Source: Bacteroides fragilis (GTDB lineage: Bacteria > Bacteroidota > Bacteroidia > Bacteroidales > DTGW01). Taken from it: a stretch of DNA of 45,689 nt. The stretch is from the NCBI GenBank assembly GCA_945889005.1, contig CAMDBI010000028.1, positions 1 to 45,689 on the forward strand, written 5' to 3'. Shown in pieces: positions 26,714-35,370 of this stretch (position 1 is the stretch's first letter; the number at the start of each line of letters is the position of its first letter). A program made the translations under genes and the position numbers. The notes beneath the pieces were generated by a model. It worked only from the letters and a program-made list of their open reading frames with translations, was not told where the DNA came from and ran no database searches.

Positions 26714-26775
26714 TCGACAAACACTATAGTGGCTCGACAAACATCGGTTTTTTGTCGACTTGGCAAATAGTGTTT
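26714..26775. other. Nested inverted/direct repeats between the LytTR regulator and PAP2 genes
   Basis: AAACACTAT (26719-26727) is complementary to ATAGTGTTT (26767-26775); inside it TCGACAAA (26734-26741) pairs with TTTGTCGA (26751-26758), forming one long interrupted hairpin. The 10-base word TCGACAAACA also occurs as a direct repeat at 26714 and 26734, exactly 20 bases apart, with the palindrome CACTATAGTG (26722-26731) between. The stem could end the kinase-regulator transcript. The 20-base-spaced direct repeat also resembles the layout of LytTR operators. Confidence 0.5.
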
Positions 26776-27512
26776 CAATTACTATTGAGACTATCAATCA
26801 GATCAAAAAATGCTTTTCGATATGTTTGACCAACAGAAATCTGTGTACCACTGATGTTTAATATATTACCTTCGATAGAATTGATTTTTGAAATAGCAAT
26901 AATATATGATTTGTGCACACGTGGAAAGCGATTTGATGGCAAAATTGACTCCATTTTTTTCATGGTTTGACAGGTGACATAAACTTTTTTGGAGGTAACA
27001 ATCTTTGCATAATCCCCAACAGCCTCTACATAGTAAATGTCTTTTAAGTCTACTCGGTAGCTGATTTTATCGTCCTTGACAAATATAAAAGCTTCGTCTA
27101 TTTGCTGACGACTACTTTCGCTAATGACAAATGATGAACTAGCGTTTGCCGTAGGTTTTAATCGCTCCATGGCTTTATTGACCGCTTTCATAAAACGCTC
27201 GAACGAGATTGGTTTCTTTAGATAGTCTATAACATCAAGTTCAAAGCCCTCAACGGCATATTCGCGATAAGCAGTTGTAATTATAACCAAAGGTGGATTT
27301 TTAAGCGTTTGCAAAAAACTTAATCCGGACATTTTAGGCATATTTATATCAAGAAACATCAAATCTATCGATTTAGAGTGCAACAATTCTATTGCCTCAA
27401 ATGCGTTGTTACATTTTCCTTCGACTTTAAGTCCGGGCATTTCTGAAATATATTTTTCAAGCACTCTTTGTGCTGGTGGTTCGTCGTCTATTATTAAGCA
27501 TCTAATTTCCAT
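26775..27512 (-). CDS. LytTR-family response regulator
   Basis: A 245-residue transcription factor with an N-terminal receiver domain (acidic pocket IIDDE, phosphoacceptor Asp55 in LMFLDINMPKMSG, Lys in YLKKP) and a C-terminal LytTR DNA-binding domain (about 150-240). The latter includes YVEAVGDYAKIVT and RFPRVHKSYIIAISKI. LytTR regulators bind pairs of direct repeats about two helical turns apart. Its start overlaps the 3' end of the kinase gene by 11 bases, so the two form a cognate pair. Likely targets nearby are the divergent TonB-dependent receptor or the PAP2 gene. Confidence 0.93.
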   Translation of the reverse strand: MEIRCLIIDDEPPAQRVLEKYISEMPGLKVEGKCNNAFEAIELLHSKSIDLMFLDINMPKMSGLSFLQTLKNPPLVIITTAYREYAVEGFELDVIDYLKKPISFERFMKAVNKAMERLKPTANASSSFVISESSRQQIDEAFIFVKDDKISYRVDLKDIYYVEAVGDYAKIVTSKKVYVTCQTMKKMESILPSNRFPRVHKSYIIAISKINSIEGNILNISGTQISVGQTYRKAFFDLIDSLNSN

Positions 27513-28581
27513 TATTGTATAGATTAAGTTCTACTTTAAATTCGTTTTCATTTTTCTCAATCGTCAGGCTATGTTTCGATGGGTAAAGCAATTCGAGTCT
27601 CTTTTGAACATTCTCAATTCCCACACCTCCAGGTTTGTTGAGAGTGTTTACATAATTCATATTTACCGAGTTCACAATAGTGAATCGAATTGCATCGTAG
27701 TCGACCACAAGTTTTACTCTTACAAAGGGCTTTTTGCCCATTACATTACCTCCATGTTTAAATGCATTTTCTAAAAAAGGGATTAATAATAAAGGGACAA
27801 TAAGTTGCTCAGTATAATTAATATCCATTTCTGTTTCTACATGCAACTGATCTTCGAAACGAAGTTTTTCGAGTTCGAGGTAATTTTTTAAAAATGCAAT
27901 TTCGTTCGATAGAAGTACTTTTTCGTCGTGACATTCGTAAAGAATATAGCTCATTAATTCCGACAGTCGCATAATCATTTCGGGAGTTTTGGGCGACTGG
28001 TCTAGACTGTGCGAGTATATATTATTAAGAGTATTGAACAAAAAGTGAGGATTGATCTGCGCCTTCAATACTTGCAACTCCGATTGTACTTTCTGCCTCT
28101 CAGCTTCTTGTATATTGATTGTAATGCCTTGCAGTCTATTCCATTCATCCAACACCAGAAACAGGGTTGTTATTATTACAATTATAAACTCACCAGTAAG
28201 TAAATGCCAAAAATAACGAAACAATGTAAGTTCATGCTGTTTGAAGTTCTCGTTGTGCAATCCAAAAAAATCTGAAAAAAGTTGTAACAATACAATCATT
28301 AGTGCTCCCAATATCATTGTAGTTGCAATTGAAATTATATATATCCAATATCTTTTCTTTTTTAAAAAAAATGGAACCAATACATATATGTTAAAATATG
28401 ACACAGCAATAAAAATTACAAAAGCTGCAATATAGTTGGCAAAATATGTGAAATTTAACAGATTGATTTGATTCCAATTTTCAAAATAGAATACTATAAT
28501 TAGCAACGAAATCCAGAACAAACCGTGAGATAATAGTTTGCGATTTACAAATCTTTTAATGTTGTCATTATAAGTACTCAT
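27502..28581 (-). CDS. LytS/YpdA-type sensor histidine kinase
   Basis: A 359-residue membrane kinase of the His_kinase (PF06580) group. Four hydrophobic segments lie within residues 20-145 (LFWISLLIIVFYF, NYIAAFVIFIAVSY, YIISIATTMILGALMIVL, GEFIIVIITTLFLV). A short coiled helix and the phosphoacceptor region QINPHFLFNTLNN (His179) follow, then an ATPase domain with LLLIPFLENAFKHG (N box) and GGVGIENVQKRLELLY (G box). There is no separate extracellular sensor domain, so the signal is probably sensed within the membrane. It is coupled to the LytTR regulator gene. A -7 element lies 51 bases upstream. Confidence 0.93.
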   Translation of the reverse strand: MSTYNDNIKRFVNRKLLSHGLFWISLLIIVFYFENWNQINLLNFTYFANYIAAFVIFIAVSYFNIYVLVPFFLKKKRYWIYIISIATTMILGALMIVLLQLFSDFFGLHNENFKQHELTLFRYFWHLLTGEFIIVIITTLFLVLDEWNRLQGITINIQEAERQKVQSELQVLKAQINPHFLFNTLNNIYSHSLDQSPKTPEMIMRLSELMSYILYECHDEKVLLSNEIAFLKNYLELEKLRFEDQLHVETEMDINYTEQLIVPLLLIPFLENAFKHGGNVMGKKPFVRVKLVVDYDAIRFTIVNSVNMNYVNTLNKPGGVGIENVQKRLELLYPSKHSLTIEKNENEFKVELNLYNNGN

Positions 28582-28631
28582 CTGCTTTATATATTAATTA
28601 AATAAAAATACAATTTCTGAAATCTAAAAAG

Positions 28632-28639
28632 CAAAAGTA
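28632..28639 (-). promoter_or_regulatory. Bacteroidetes -7 element (TACTTTTG) for the kinase-regulator operon
   Basis: Exact TAnnTTTG match on the - strand upstream of the kinase ATG at 28581, in the region shared with the divergent TonB receptor gene. Confidence 0.4.
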
Positions 28640-28813
28640 TCTATTCAAATGCATAAAACTATCTTTTCTTCGACCAATGATTCGATAATAACGACATACA
28701 GTCAAATTCAATCGATATTGCAAAATACAATATAAAAACATGTTTTTTACAACATTGAACGACACTTAATAGCAGCTTGTCGAAATTTACTAAATAGATA
28801 AAAAGACAACAGA

Positions 28814-28821
28814 TATGTTTG
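28814..28821 (+). promoter_or_regulatory. Bacteroidetes -7 element (TATGTTTG) for the TonB receptor gene
   Basis: Exact TAnnTTTG match 28 bases before the ATG at 28849. No TTG at the proper -33 distance, which would fit a promoter that needs an activator such as the neighbouring LytTR regulator (inference). Confidence 0.4.
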
Positions 28822-28848
28822 CTCCATTAAATTTAAAAAATAAAAAAT

Positions 28849-31212
28849 ATGAGAACAAAATTTATCGTTTTATTAGCCTTTGCATCATACGTGTTTAATA
28901 TACTTATGGCACAAAATCTTACTCAAAACATTAAGGGTAAAATAATTGACAAAGAATCGCAAGCTCCGTTAATTGGAGCAAACGTATATCTTGAAGGTTC
29001 AAATCCGACACTAGTAACTAGCACAGATTCTGAAGGTTTTTTCAAACTAACTGCTGTACCTGTAGGACGACAAACTGTTTCGGTTTCTTATATTGGATAC
29101 AAATCCATTTGTATTCCTGAAATATTGGTAGGTTCTGGCAAAGAAGTTTTCTTGAATATTGAATTAAAAGAAGAAGTATCAAACCTTGCTGAAGTTGTTG
29201 TAACTGCTCGTAAAAACAAAGGTGATGTTATGAACTCAATGGCATCGGTAAGTGCACGAAGTTTCAATGTAGAAGAAACACGTCGATATGCAGGAGGTTT
29301 GGATGATCCCGCCCGTTTAGCTGCTGCCTTTGCAGGCGTAAGTTCTATGGGTAGTGTAGAATCTAATGCTATTATTATTCGAGGAAATGCCCCTAGTGGT
29401 GTTATGTGGCAGGTTGAAGGTGTAGAAGTACCAACTCCAAGTCATTTTGCAAATGCCGATGTAATGGGAGGTGGAGCAGTTACCCTTTTTAGTAATCAAA
29501 TCTTAAACAATTCCGATTTTTTTACAGGTGCTTTCCCTGCTGAATATGGCAATGCTTCGGCAGGTGTATTTGATGTGAAGCTCCGCACAGGAAATAACGA
29601 AAAACGAGAACATGCTTTTTCTGTTGGAGCATTGGGAATTGACGTGTCATCTGAAGGTCCATTTAAAAAAGGTGGAAGAGCATCTTATTTGTTCAATTAT
29701 CGCTATTCTACATTTGGACTGGTTAAGCAATTTTTACCTCAGTCGGGTTTGCCTGTATATCAAGATTTGAGTTTCAAATTAAATTTTCCTACTGCGAATG
29801 CCGGAACTTTTAGTTTATGGGGTATTGGAGGGTTAGACAACTACACGAATACAGCAAAGAAAGATAAGTCGGAATGGACGGACGATCACGCCCGATTGGA
29901 TTTGGACAGTAGATTTTATCCCGGAAGTACTGGTTTGGGTCATAAAATTATAATAGGCTCCCAAACCAATATTCAATCAGCAATTGCAGCTTCTTCTTAC
30001 TCAAATACAGACAATTCTAAATGGTTAAACGAAAATCTAGAAATTATACCATTTTACAATTCAAAAATTAACGAATATAAATATACTGCTAAAACTACAG
30101 TCAATCATAAATTTAGCTCTAAATTCTCATTGCGTTCAGGTGCTATAGCAAATCTTTACACATTCAACAATAAGGCATTTGGTAGCGAGCGCATTAATGA
30201 CAGTATTACTCCACAAAAGGTGTTTTATAACAATAACGGCAACTGCTATTCTCAACAATTATTTACCCAGTTGAAATACGACATTTCTTCATTGTTGTCT
30301 GTCAATGCTGGCCTACACTATATTTATTTAGATTTGAATAAAAAAAGCAATGTTGAACCACGATTTGGCATTCGTTATGCTTTAACTCCAAGTCATGCAT
30401 TTAGTTTTGCTTATGGTTCGCACAGCCAAATGCAACCATTAAACATTTACCTTATCGAAGAAACTAACAACGGTATTACAAGTTTCCCAAACAAAAATCT
30501 TGACTTTTCAAATGCACAGCACTTTGTATTTAGCTACGATTTTACAATTAACGAAAACATGCGTTTAAAAGTTGAGCCATACTACCAAACTTTAAGCAAA
30601 CTGCCTGTTGAAGAAGGCTCAACTTTTTCACTTATCAATTTGCAGGAAACTCATGGTTTCAACAAAGCGTTGGTTAGCAATGGAAAAGGAGTCAATTATG
30701 GAGTCGATTTAACACTTGAACGCTTTTTAAATAAAGGATTTTACTATTTATTTACAGCTTCATTGTTTGATTCAAAATATATCGGAAGCAATGGCAAGGA
30801 GTACAATACTATGTTTAACTCAAATTACCTTGTAAATCTAATGGCAGGAAAAGAGTGGAGTATAGGGCGCAATAGCAATAATAATCTTTTGGGCTTAAAC
30901 GGACGAATGTATATTCGAGGTGGCGATCGTATAAGTCCAGTAAATATATCGACCTCTATAGCAAAACAGAGTGTTGTTTATGACAATGCAAATGCATTTT
31001 CAGAACAGAACCCAATGCTATATCGTTTTGATATTAGTGCAACATATAGAATCAATCGTGCAGGATTGTCGCATATATTTGCCTTACAATTAAACAATGC
31101 TCTGGCATCTCCAACAGTGTACACAGATGTATTTGATTATAACAAAAATACTGTTCGTAAAGTAATTGATGGAAGTCCATTCCCTTCTATGAGTTGGAAG
31201 GTAGAGTTTTAA
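28849..31212 (+). CDS. TonB-dependent outer-membrane receptor with CarboxypepD_reg-like domain
   Basis: A 787-residue protein with a signal peptide ending at LMAQ (about residue 22). A carboxypeptidase-regulatory-like beta-sandwich follows (residues 27-110: IKGKIIDKESQAPLIGANVYL...), then a plug domain (about 115-230) with IIIRGNAPSGVMWQVEGVEVP and GAFPAEYGNASAGVFDV, and a 22-stranded-type barrel ending in MSWKVEF with a terminal aromatic residue. No SusD-like partner is encoded next to it. This kind of receptor, without SusD and beside a LytTR/LytS pair, usually serves metal or small-molecule uptake; the substrate is unknown. It is transcribed divergently from the kinase. Confidence 0.92.
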   Translation: MRTKFIVLLAFASYVFNILMAQNLTQNIKGKIIDKESQAPLIGANVYLEGSNPTLVTSTDSEGFFKLTAVPVGRQTVSVSYIGYKSICIPEILVGSGKEVFLNIELKEEVSNLAEVVVTARKNKGDVMNSMASVSARSFNVEETRRYAGGLDDPARLAAAFAGVSSMGSVESNAIIIRGNAPSGVMWQVEGVEVPTPSHFANADVMGGGAVTLFSNQILNNSDFFTGAFPAEYGNASAGVFDVKLRTGNNEKREHAFSVGALGIDVSSEGPFKKGGRASYLFNYRYSTFGLVKQFLPQSGLPVYQDLSFKLNFPTANAGTFSLWGIGGLDNYTNTAKKDKSEWTDDHARLDLDSRFYPGSTGLGHKIIIGSQTNIQSAIAASSYSNTDNSKWLNENLEIIPFYNSKINEYKYTAKTTVNHKFSSKFSLRSGAIANLYTFNNKAFGSERINDSITPQKVFYNNNGNCYSQQLFTQLKYDISSLLSVNAGLHYIYLDLNKKSNVEPRFGIRYALTPSHAFSFAYGSHSQMQPLNIYLIEETNNGITSFPNKNLDFSNAQHFVFSYDFTINENMRLKVEPYYQTLSKLPVEEGSTFSLINLQETHGFNKALVSNGKGVNYGVDLTLERFLNKGFYYLFTASLFDSKYIGSNGKEYNTMFNSNYLVNLMAGKEWSIGRNSNNNLLGLNGRMYIRGGDRISPVNISTSIAKQSVVYDNANAFSEQNPMLYRFDISATYRINRAGLSHIFALQLNNALASPTVYTDVFDYNKNTVRKVIDGSPFPSMSWKVEF

Positions 31213-31242
31213 TAAAAATCATACACATATACAATAAAATAT

Positions 31243-31368
31243 AAAGAGGTTGTCTCAAAATTTAAAATACAAACAAAGACTTGCAAAATATTGTGGCCAA
31301 TAATTTGAAAAAGAGTATTCAATATCCTTTGTTTTCTGTAAAAACTTTTTTTTTGAGACAGCCTCTTT
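31243..31368. repeat. 126-bp element with 18-bp terminal inverted repeats (MITE-like)
   Basis: AAAGAGGTTGTCTCAAAA (31243-31260) and TTTTGAGACAGCCTCTTT (31351-31368) are inverted copies with one mismatch. They enclose 90 bases of A/T-rich DNA with no coding potential. GAGGCTGTCTCAAAA-type ends are reminiscent of insertion-sequence termini in Bacteroidota, so this may be a non-autonomous relic. It could equally serve as a two-way terminator between the converging TonB receptor and the exported-protein gene. No clear target-site duplication is seen. Confidence 0.5.
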
Positions 31369-31441
31369 TATTAATTTCTAGATCGATAGGTTTTTTTTTG
31401 TTCGATCTTCAGAATATGCACTTAAAAAGTTTACAGATTAA

Positions 31442-32020
31442 TTATTGCAGCATACATTTTGCGCGTTCTTGAATTTTGCTAGAATTTAGATTGTTGTAAA
31501 ATGTCAATTTTTGGACATTAAGATCTGCTTTGTTTTTCTTCTTTTCTTTAATATTGAAAGTTACATAAAACCTATAATTCTCGGCAAAATGTTGAATGTC
31601 TTTTTTGCTTGCTCTGCATTCAAATGTAATTGAGTTCTTTTGAATATCGGTTACTTTTGAGTCGAAAAACTGACGAGTTGGCGCTGTTCTTATATAATAG
31701 CCATCGTTGAAAAATACTTCAAGTGTCATTTCTTTGTCGGTGGCGTAGTAAAAATCGGTGCTTTTGAAATACCTGTAATTTATTACTAAAAAGTAATAGG
31801 TCGAGTCGGTATATTTCTTCGATTTAAAAGAAATGTCCATTACTCGATTGGCTACTTTTGTAGAATCTTCGCGAAGATAATCGCCTGTACCACTTGGTTT
31901 AATAATTACTGTTTCATCGTCCGATATGGGGTCTTTTTCGAAAAAACGTGTTTTACATGGTTGTGAAAAGCTGCTTGACAAAATGGTAAATAAAATAAGT
32001 GTAATTAGTAGTTTTTTCAT
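31442..32020 (-). CDS. Exported protein of unknown function
   Basis: A 192-residue protein with a clear signal peptide (MKKLLITLILFTILSSSFSQ) and a mature part rich in beta strands and aromatic residues (STYYFLVINYRYFKSTDFYYATDKEMTLEVFFNDGYY... in outline). I recognise no family. Conserved-looking features are one cysteine soon after the cleavage site (QPCKTRFF) and one near the C terminus (AKCMLQ), which could form a disulphide. I chose the ATG at 32020; the frame extends upstream into the MDR gene but the signal peptide and a -7 element (32041-32048) favour this start. It may sit at the end of the mltD-MDR transcript or have its own promoter. Confidence 0.65.
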   Translation of the reverse strand: MKKLLITLILFTILSSSFSQPCKTRFFEKDPISDDETVIIKPSGTGDYLREDSTKVANRVMDISFKSKKYTDSTYYFLVINYRYFKSTDFYYATDKEMTLEVFFNDGYYIRTAPTRQFFDSKVTDIQKNSITFECRASKKDIQHFAENYRFYVTFNIKEKKKNKADLNVQKLTFYNNLNSSKIQERAKCMLQ

Positions 32021-32040
32021 GGATTTGCAATTATTGAATT

Positions 32041-32048
32041 CAAAATTA
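32041..32048 (-). promoter_or_regulatory. Bacteroidetes -7 element (TAATTTTG) for the exported-protein gene
   Basis: Exact TAnnTTTG on the - strand, overlapping the stop codon of the MDR gene and 21 bases before the ATG at 32020. Confidence 0.4.
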
Positions 32049-33185
32049 GTTTTTTTTGTGTATTCTTCGCAAAATGCTAGCAACTAATTGTGTGGGGAAA
32101 ATTTTGCTATTGATTATTTTAGCTGCGAAATATTCCGATTTGTTAAAGTGTATATCTGGGTGTGCTACTTCAACTAGCTGTTTTCCTATGTTTTTACTTT
32201 CTAAAAGTCCCAATAAAGCATCAGGACAGGTTTCTATGCCGCTGCTTTTATTCTCGGCTATTTTTAGTAAACCTTTTTTATACCAAGCCAACAATTGAAG
32301 TGTCGCTTCTGAATATCGGTGAGAATAATCAATAATTACAAATCCTTCTTTTCTAATTCTTTTGCGCACAAGTGAAGTGTGATCACGTATTCCAATATCT
32401 TCTTGTTCCGAGTCGAGGTGCTGTAGAGCCATGCGTCCACATAAGGCTATTCGGGCATGGGTATTGTACAATGGGAGTAGATAATTTGGTATATCGCCAC
32501 CAATATTATCGAAATAGGCATCGATGCCATTCGGACAAGCATCTTTTAAATCGGAAGGAAATGTTGGCGAATGATACGAGACGGCTGCATGGCAACCTAA
32601 TTGCTCAATTGCATATTTCATTTTTTCTTTCGAACTGGTAATTGCAACAGTTCTGCAACCTTTTATTTTTGCTAATTGGCATACTATTGATCCTACGCTT
32701 CCGACTGCTGCAGAAACTACGAGCGTTTCGCCTTTCTTAATTTTCAGTATATCGAACAATCCGAAATATGCAGTAATACCTGCAATGCCAAAAATGCTCA
32801 GGTTGAGCGAATATGGAAAAAGGTATGGGTTTATTTTTCGGATTTCGGACTCGTGAAGTACGCAATATTGTTGTATTCCGGTAAGGCCAAAAATCATATT
32901 GCCTTTTTTAAAACGATTAGAATTTGATTCAACAATCTGGGCTATTCCATAACATGGCATTACATCGCCTTCTTTTGCTTTAGGAGCATAATTGTCGTCG
33001 TTTCGGAGCCGGGCAAATAATGCAGGATCGATTGACAATGTAAGAATTTTGCAAAGCACCTCATTTTTGAGAGGGACGGGGAGTAGTCGACTTTCGAACA
33101 ATTTAAAAATATCTCTAGAAATAGCTCCTTGAGGGAATTTTGAGAGAATGATTTTTTTATTAAACGTGTTCAATTTTAAAATCAA
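32046..33185 (-). CDS. Zinc-independent MDR-family NADP-dependent oxidoreductase
   Basis: A 379-residue member of the medium-chain dehydrogenase/reductase superfamily, leukotriene B4 dehydrogenase/quinone-reductase-like branch. The N-terminal GroES-like domain includes LTLSIDPALFARL and EGDVMPCYGIAQIVES. The nucleotide-binding domain starts with FGIAGITAYFGLFDILKIKKGETLVVSAAVGSVGSIVCQLAKIKGCRTVAI, in which the AAxGxVG loop binds NADPH. YFDNIGG is the family signature. No zinc-ligand cysteines are present. It probably reduces an activated double bond; the substrate is unknown. Its ATG overlaps the stop of the mltD gene (ATGA), so the two are translationally coupled, at a place where many Bacteroidota carry a (p)ppGpp synthetase instead. 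Confidence 0.85.
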   Translation of the reverse strand: MILKLNTFNKKIILSKFPQGAISRDIFKLFESRLLPVPLKNEVLCKILTLSIDPALFARLRNDDNYAPKAKEGDVMPCYGIAQIVESNSNRFKKGNMIFGLTGIQQYCVLHESEIRKINPYLFPYSLNLSIFGIAGITAYFGLFDILKIKKGETLVVSAAVGSVGSIVCQLAKIKGCRTVAITSSKEKMKYAIEQLGCHAAVSYHSPTFPSDLKDACPNGIDAYFDNIGGDIPNYLLPLYNTHARIALCGRMALQHLDSEQEDIGIRDHTSLVRKRIRKEGFVIIDYSHRYSEATLQLLAWYKKGLLKIAENKSSGIETCPDALLGLLESKNIGKQLVEVAHPDIHFNKSEYFAAKIINSKIFPTQLVASILRRIHKKN

Positions 33186-34717
33186 TTATTCGATTGGCTA
33201 ACTTTTTTTATTTTAAGTTTCTGCCCTGGTTTTATGGTTTCACGATTGCTAATATTGTTGAGTTGACGTATTTCGTCGTCGTTTGTTCCAGGGAACTGTT
33301 GAGAGATGCTCCAAAGCGAATCGCCCGATTTTACAGTGTAAACTACATAATCGCCTGATATTTCGTTAGCTTTTGATAGTTGTTTGTCATTTCCCAAATC
33401 TGTTTTGTATTTTGAAGATTTGCTTTTGGGGATGTAAATTACTAATTGTTGCCCTACTCTTATTTTATTGCTGTTGAAATTGTTCCAATCTTTAATATCG
33501 TTTACCCGGCAGTTGTACCGCATTGCAATTGCTCCCAGGTTATCGCCCGACTTCACTCTGTAATATATTTTTGTATGGTTTCTGCTTGGCGATGCGCTAT
33601 GCGAAGTGTAATAATTTGGTGATTTGAGATAATCGACCGGAAAATAAACTGAATCTTTACAACTATAAATAGCATATTCGTTGTCGATAAATTTTGAGAT
33701 ATATTCAATAGGGAGCCTTATGGGGTAGTTTGTTTTACTACTGGCAGGCACAATATCTTTTATATACTGAGGATTTATTTCGCGCAATTGTTCAATCGGA
33801 ATAGCGAGTATTTCGGCAATTTGACCAAGATGAACATCTTGATTTACCATAATAGTATCGGTATATAAAGGCAATGTAATAGGTGTGGGTGTTATGTTGT
33901 ATTCTTTATAATAGTTCAAAGCGTATGATGCACCTATAAAAGCGGGCACATAACCGCGAGTTTCTCTGGGCAAATAACGGTATATTTCCCAAAAATCGCG
34001 TTTGCCACCCGAACGGCGTATTGCTTTTTTAACATTGTTGGGACCACAATTATAGGCAGCAATACACAAATGCCAATCGCCATAAATTGCGTAGAGGTCA
34101 GTAAAAAAACGACATGCTGCATGAGTAGCTTTAATAGGGTCGCGGCGTTCATCGACCAACGAGTTAATGGTCATACCATACATTCGACCTGTACCATATA
34201 TAAATTGCCACAAACCAACTGCTCGGGCTTTCGAGGACGCTCTTGGATTTAGAGCCGACTCAATTACAGCAATGTAAATGAGTTCTTTTGGAACATTGTA
34301 AGTATCGATAATATCGTTGAGTATCGGAAAGTAATAGTCGCTCAATCCAATAATTGATTGTAATTTATCTCTTTTTTTGTAAACATAGAGTTCAATAAAA
34401 TTGCGAACAACTTTATTGTAGGTAAGCTGAACTTCAAAAGGCAATGCTTTTAATCGGCTAATATACAGCGAGTCGGAAGTTTGAAAAGTTTGAATATCGA
34501 TAGAGTCGCTCATTATAGAGTCTCCAAAGAAACTTTCTTCAACATGTGAGTTTTGCAAATACCACTGGTTGAGCAGACTATCGAGATTTTCCTGAAATTC
34601 GTCCGAAATAATTGGAGATTCGATATACGACGAGTCTACATCGAGTTTCGATGCGTTTATATTTGTAAAAGAAATAAAAATCCCTACTATTATTAAAGCC
34701 CACAATCTATTTTTCAT
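33182..34717 (-). CDS. mltD: MltD-type lytic transglycosylase with two LysM domains
   Basis: A 511-residue murein lytic transglycosylase that cleaves glycan strands with 1,6-anhydro product formation in the periplasm. A signal peptide (MKNRLWALIIVGIFISFTNINA) is followed by the GH23/SLT domain at about 120-290. Catalytic Glu153 lies in AVIESALNP, and GLWQF and AAYNCGPNNV complete the signature. Two LysM peptidoglycan-binding domains follow: YRVKSGDNLGAIAMRYN... and YTVKSGDSLWSISQQF... near the C terminus. It sits directly downstream of DUF5683 (12-base gap), the usual Bacteroidota order parA-parB-DUF5683-mltD. A second, one-LysM paralogue lies on the other side of parA. Confidence 0.9.
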   Translation of the reverse strand: MKNRLWALIIVGIFISFTNINASKLDVDSSYIESPIISDEFQENLDSLLNQWYLQNSHVEESFFGDSIMSDSIDIQTFQTSDSLYISRLKALPFEVQLTYNKVVRNFIELYVYKKRDKLQSIIGLSDYYFPILNDIIDTYNVPKELIYIAVIESALNPRASSKARAVGLWQFIYGTGRMYGMTINSLVDERRDPIKATHAACRFFTDLYAIYGDWHLCIAAYNCGPNNVKKAIRRSGGKRDFWEIYRYLPRETRGYVPAFIGASYALNYYKEYNITPTPITLPLYTDTIMVNQDVHLGQIAEILAIPIEQLREINPQYIKDIVPASSKTNYPIRLPIEYISKFIDNEYAIYSCKDSVYFPVDYLKSPNYYTSHSASPSRNHTKIYYRVKSGDNLGAIAMRYNCRVNDIKDWNNFNSNKIRVGQQLVIYIPKSKSSKYKTDLGNDKQLSKANEISGDYVVYTVKSGDSLWSISQQFPGTNDDEIRQLNNISNRETIKPGQKLKIKKVSQSNN

Positions 34718-34729
34718 TTTCTCTGTTTT

Positions 34730-35326
34730 TTAAAATCTAATACTAATTTTCATTCCGGGATTCATTGCCGAAATATGGTCAATTACGACCGGTTTTATAT
34801 TGATAGACAAATCTTCTGAAACATCGTAATTGAAGAGATAGCCTTCAACAGTAGCATCGAGGATGGTTGCAACATAAACTGCTGCTAAACCCAAAACAGT
34901 TAAATCTCTTTGACGACGATACCAATCGCGTCCCTCAGCTAAATGTTCCATTGGAATGATTAATGCTCCTTTATCAAATTCGTCTACAGTATTGGGGTTG
35001 CCATCGGTTCTATAAATGTATGCATCGCGATATTTCTGGTATCCGTCGTTATAAACCACCAAATAATACCCCAAAAACCCCAATCCGCCATATACCAATG
35101 GCAATTTCCAGTAGCTTCGGTTGTAAATTTGTCCAAGTCCGGGCAAAACTGCCGAATACATTGCTGCTCGTTGAGGAGAATGTATTTTTAAATTTTCGGC
35201 ATTGTACTTTTCAAATCCAATGCTATCGATTCGAACTGTGTCGGATTGAGCTTCAACAATAGTTAAAGAACATGTAATTAAAAGTATAATCGAAAACGAT
35301 TTCTTGTATATATTAATGTATTTCAA
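34730..35326 (-). CDS. DUF5683-family membrane protein
   Basis: A protein of about 199 residues with an N-terminal signal-like segment (KSFSIILLITCSLTIVEAQ). The DUF5683 core is HSPQRAAMYSAVLPGLGQIYNRSYWKLPLVYGGLGFLGYYLV, with NPxxA/LPGxGQxYN as its mark, and a second hydrophobic helix DLTVLGLAAVYVATILDATVEGYLF. The function of this family is unknown; its constant place between parB and mltD suggests an envelope role. No ATG is available. The frame allows TTG at 35356, 35329 or 35326. I chose 35326 because a TACATTTG promoter element lies at 35339-35346 and the signal peptide then starts normally, but the exact start is uncertain. Confidence 0.8.
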   Translation of the reverse strand: MKYINIYKKSFSIILLITCSLTIVEAQSDTVRIDSIGFEKYNAENLKIHSPQRAAMYSAVLPGLGQIYNRSYWKLPLVYGGLGFLGYYLVVYNDGYQKYRDAYIYRTDGNPNTVDEFDKGALIIPMEHLAEGRDWYRRQRDLTVLGLAAVYVATILDATVEGYLFNYDVSEDLSINIKPVVIDHISAMNPGMKISIRF

Positions 35327-35338
35327 CAATACTTTATG

Positions 35339-35346
35339 CAAATGTA
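35339..35346 (-). promoter_or_regulatory. Bacteroidetes -7 element (TACATTTG) for DUF5683-mltD-MDR
   Basis: Exact TAnnTTTG on the - strand, followed by GC, between the parB stop at 35371 and the likely DUF5683 start. It would allow the envelope genes to be transcribed apart from parB. Confidence 0.4.
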
Positions 35347-35370
35347 AGAAAATCAAAATAATTATTTTTA

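Noticed and set aside
28582-28848. LytTR operator upstream of the TonB receptor
   Set aside because: I looked for a 10-base direct repeat at 20-22-base spacing, as seen at 26714-26743, and found none convincing there.
33934-34152. Short antisense and out-of-phase frames in mltD, parA and rseP regions
   Set aside because: All sit within genes whose own frames show clear domains; composition looks like frame shadows.
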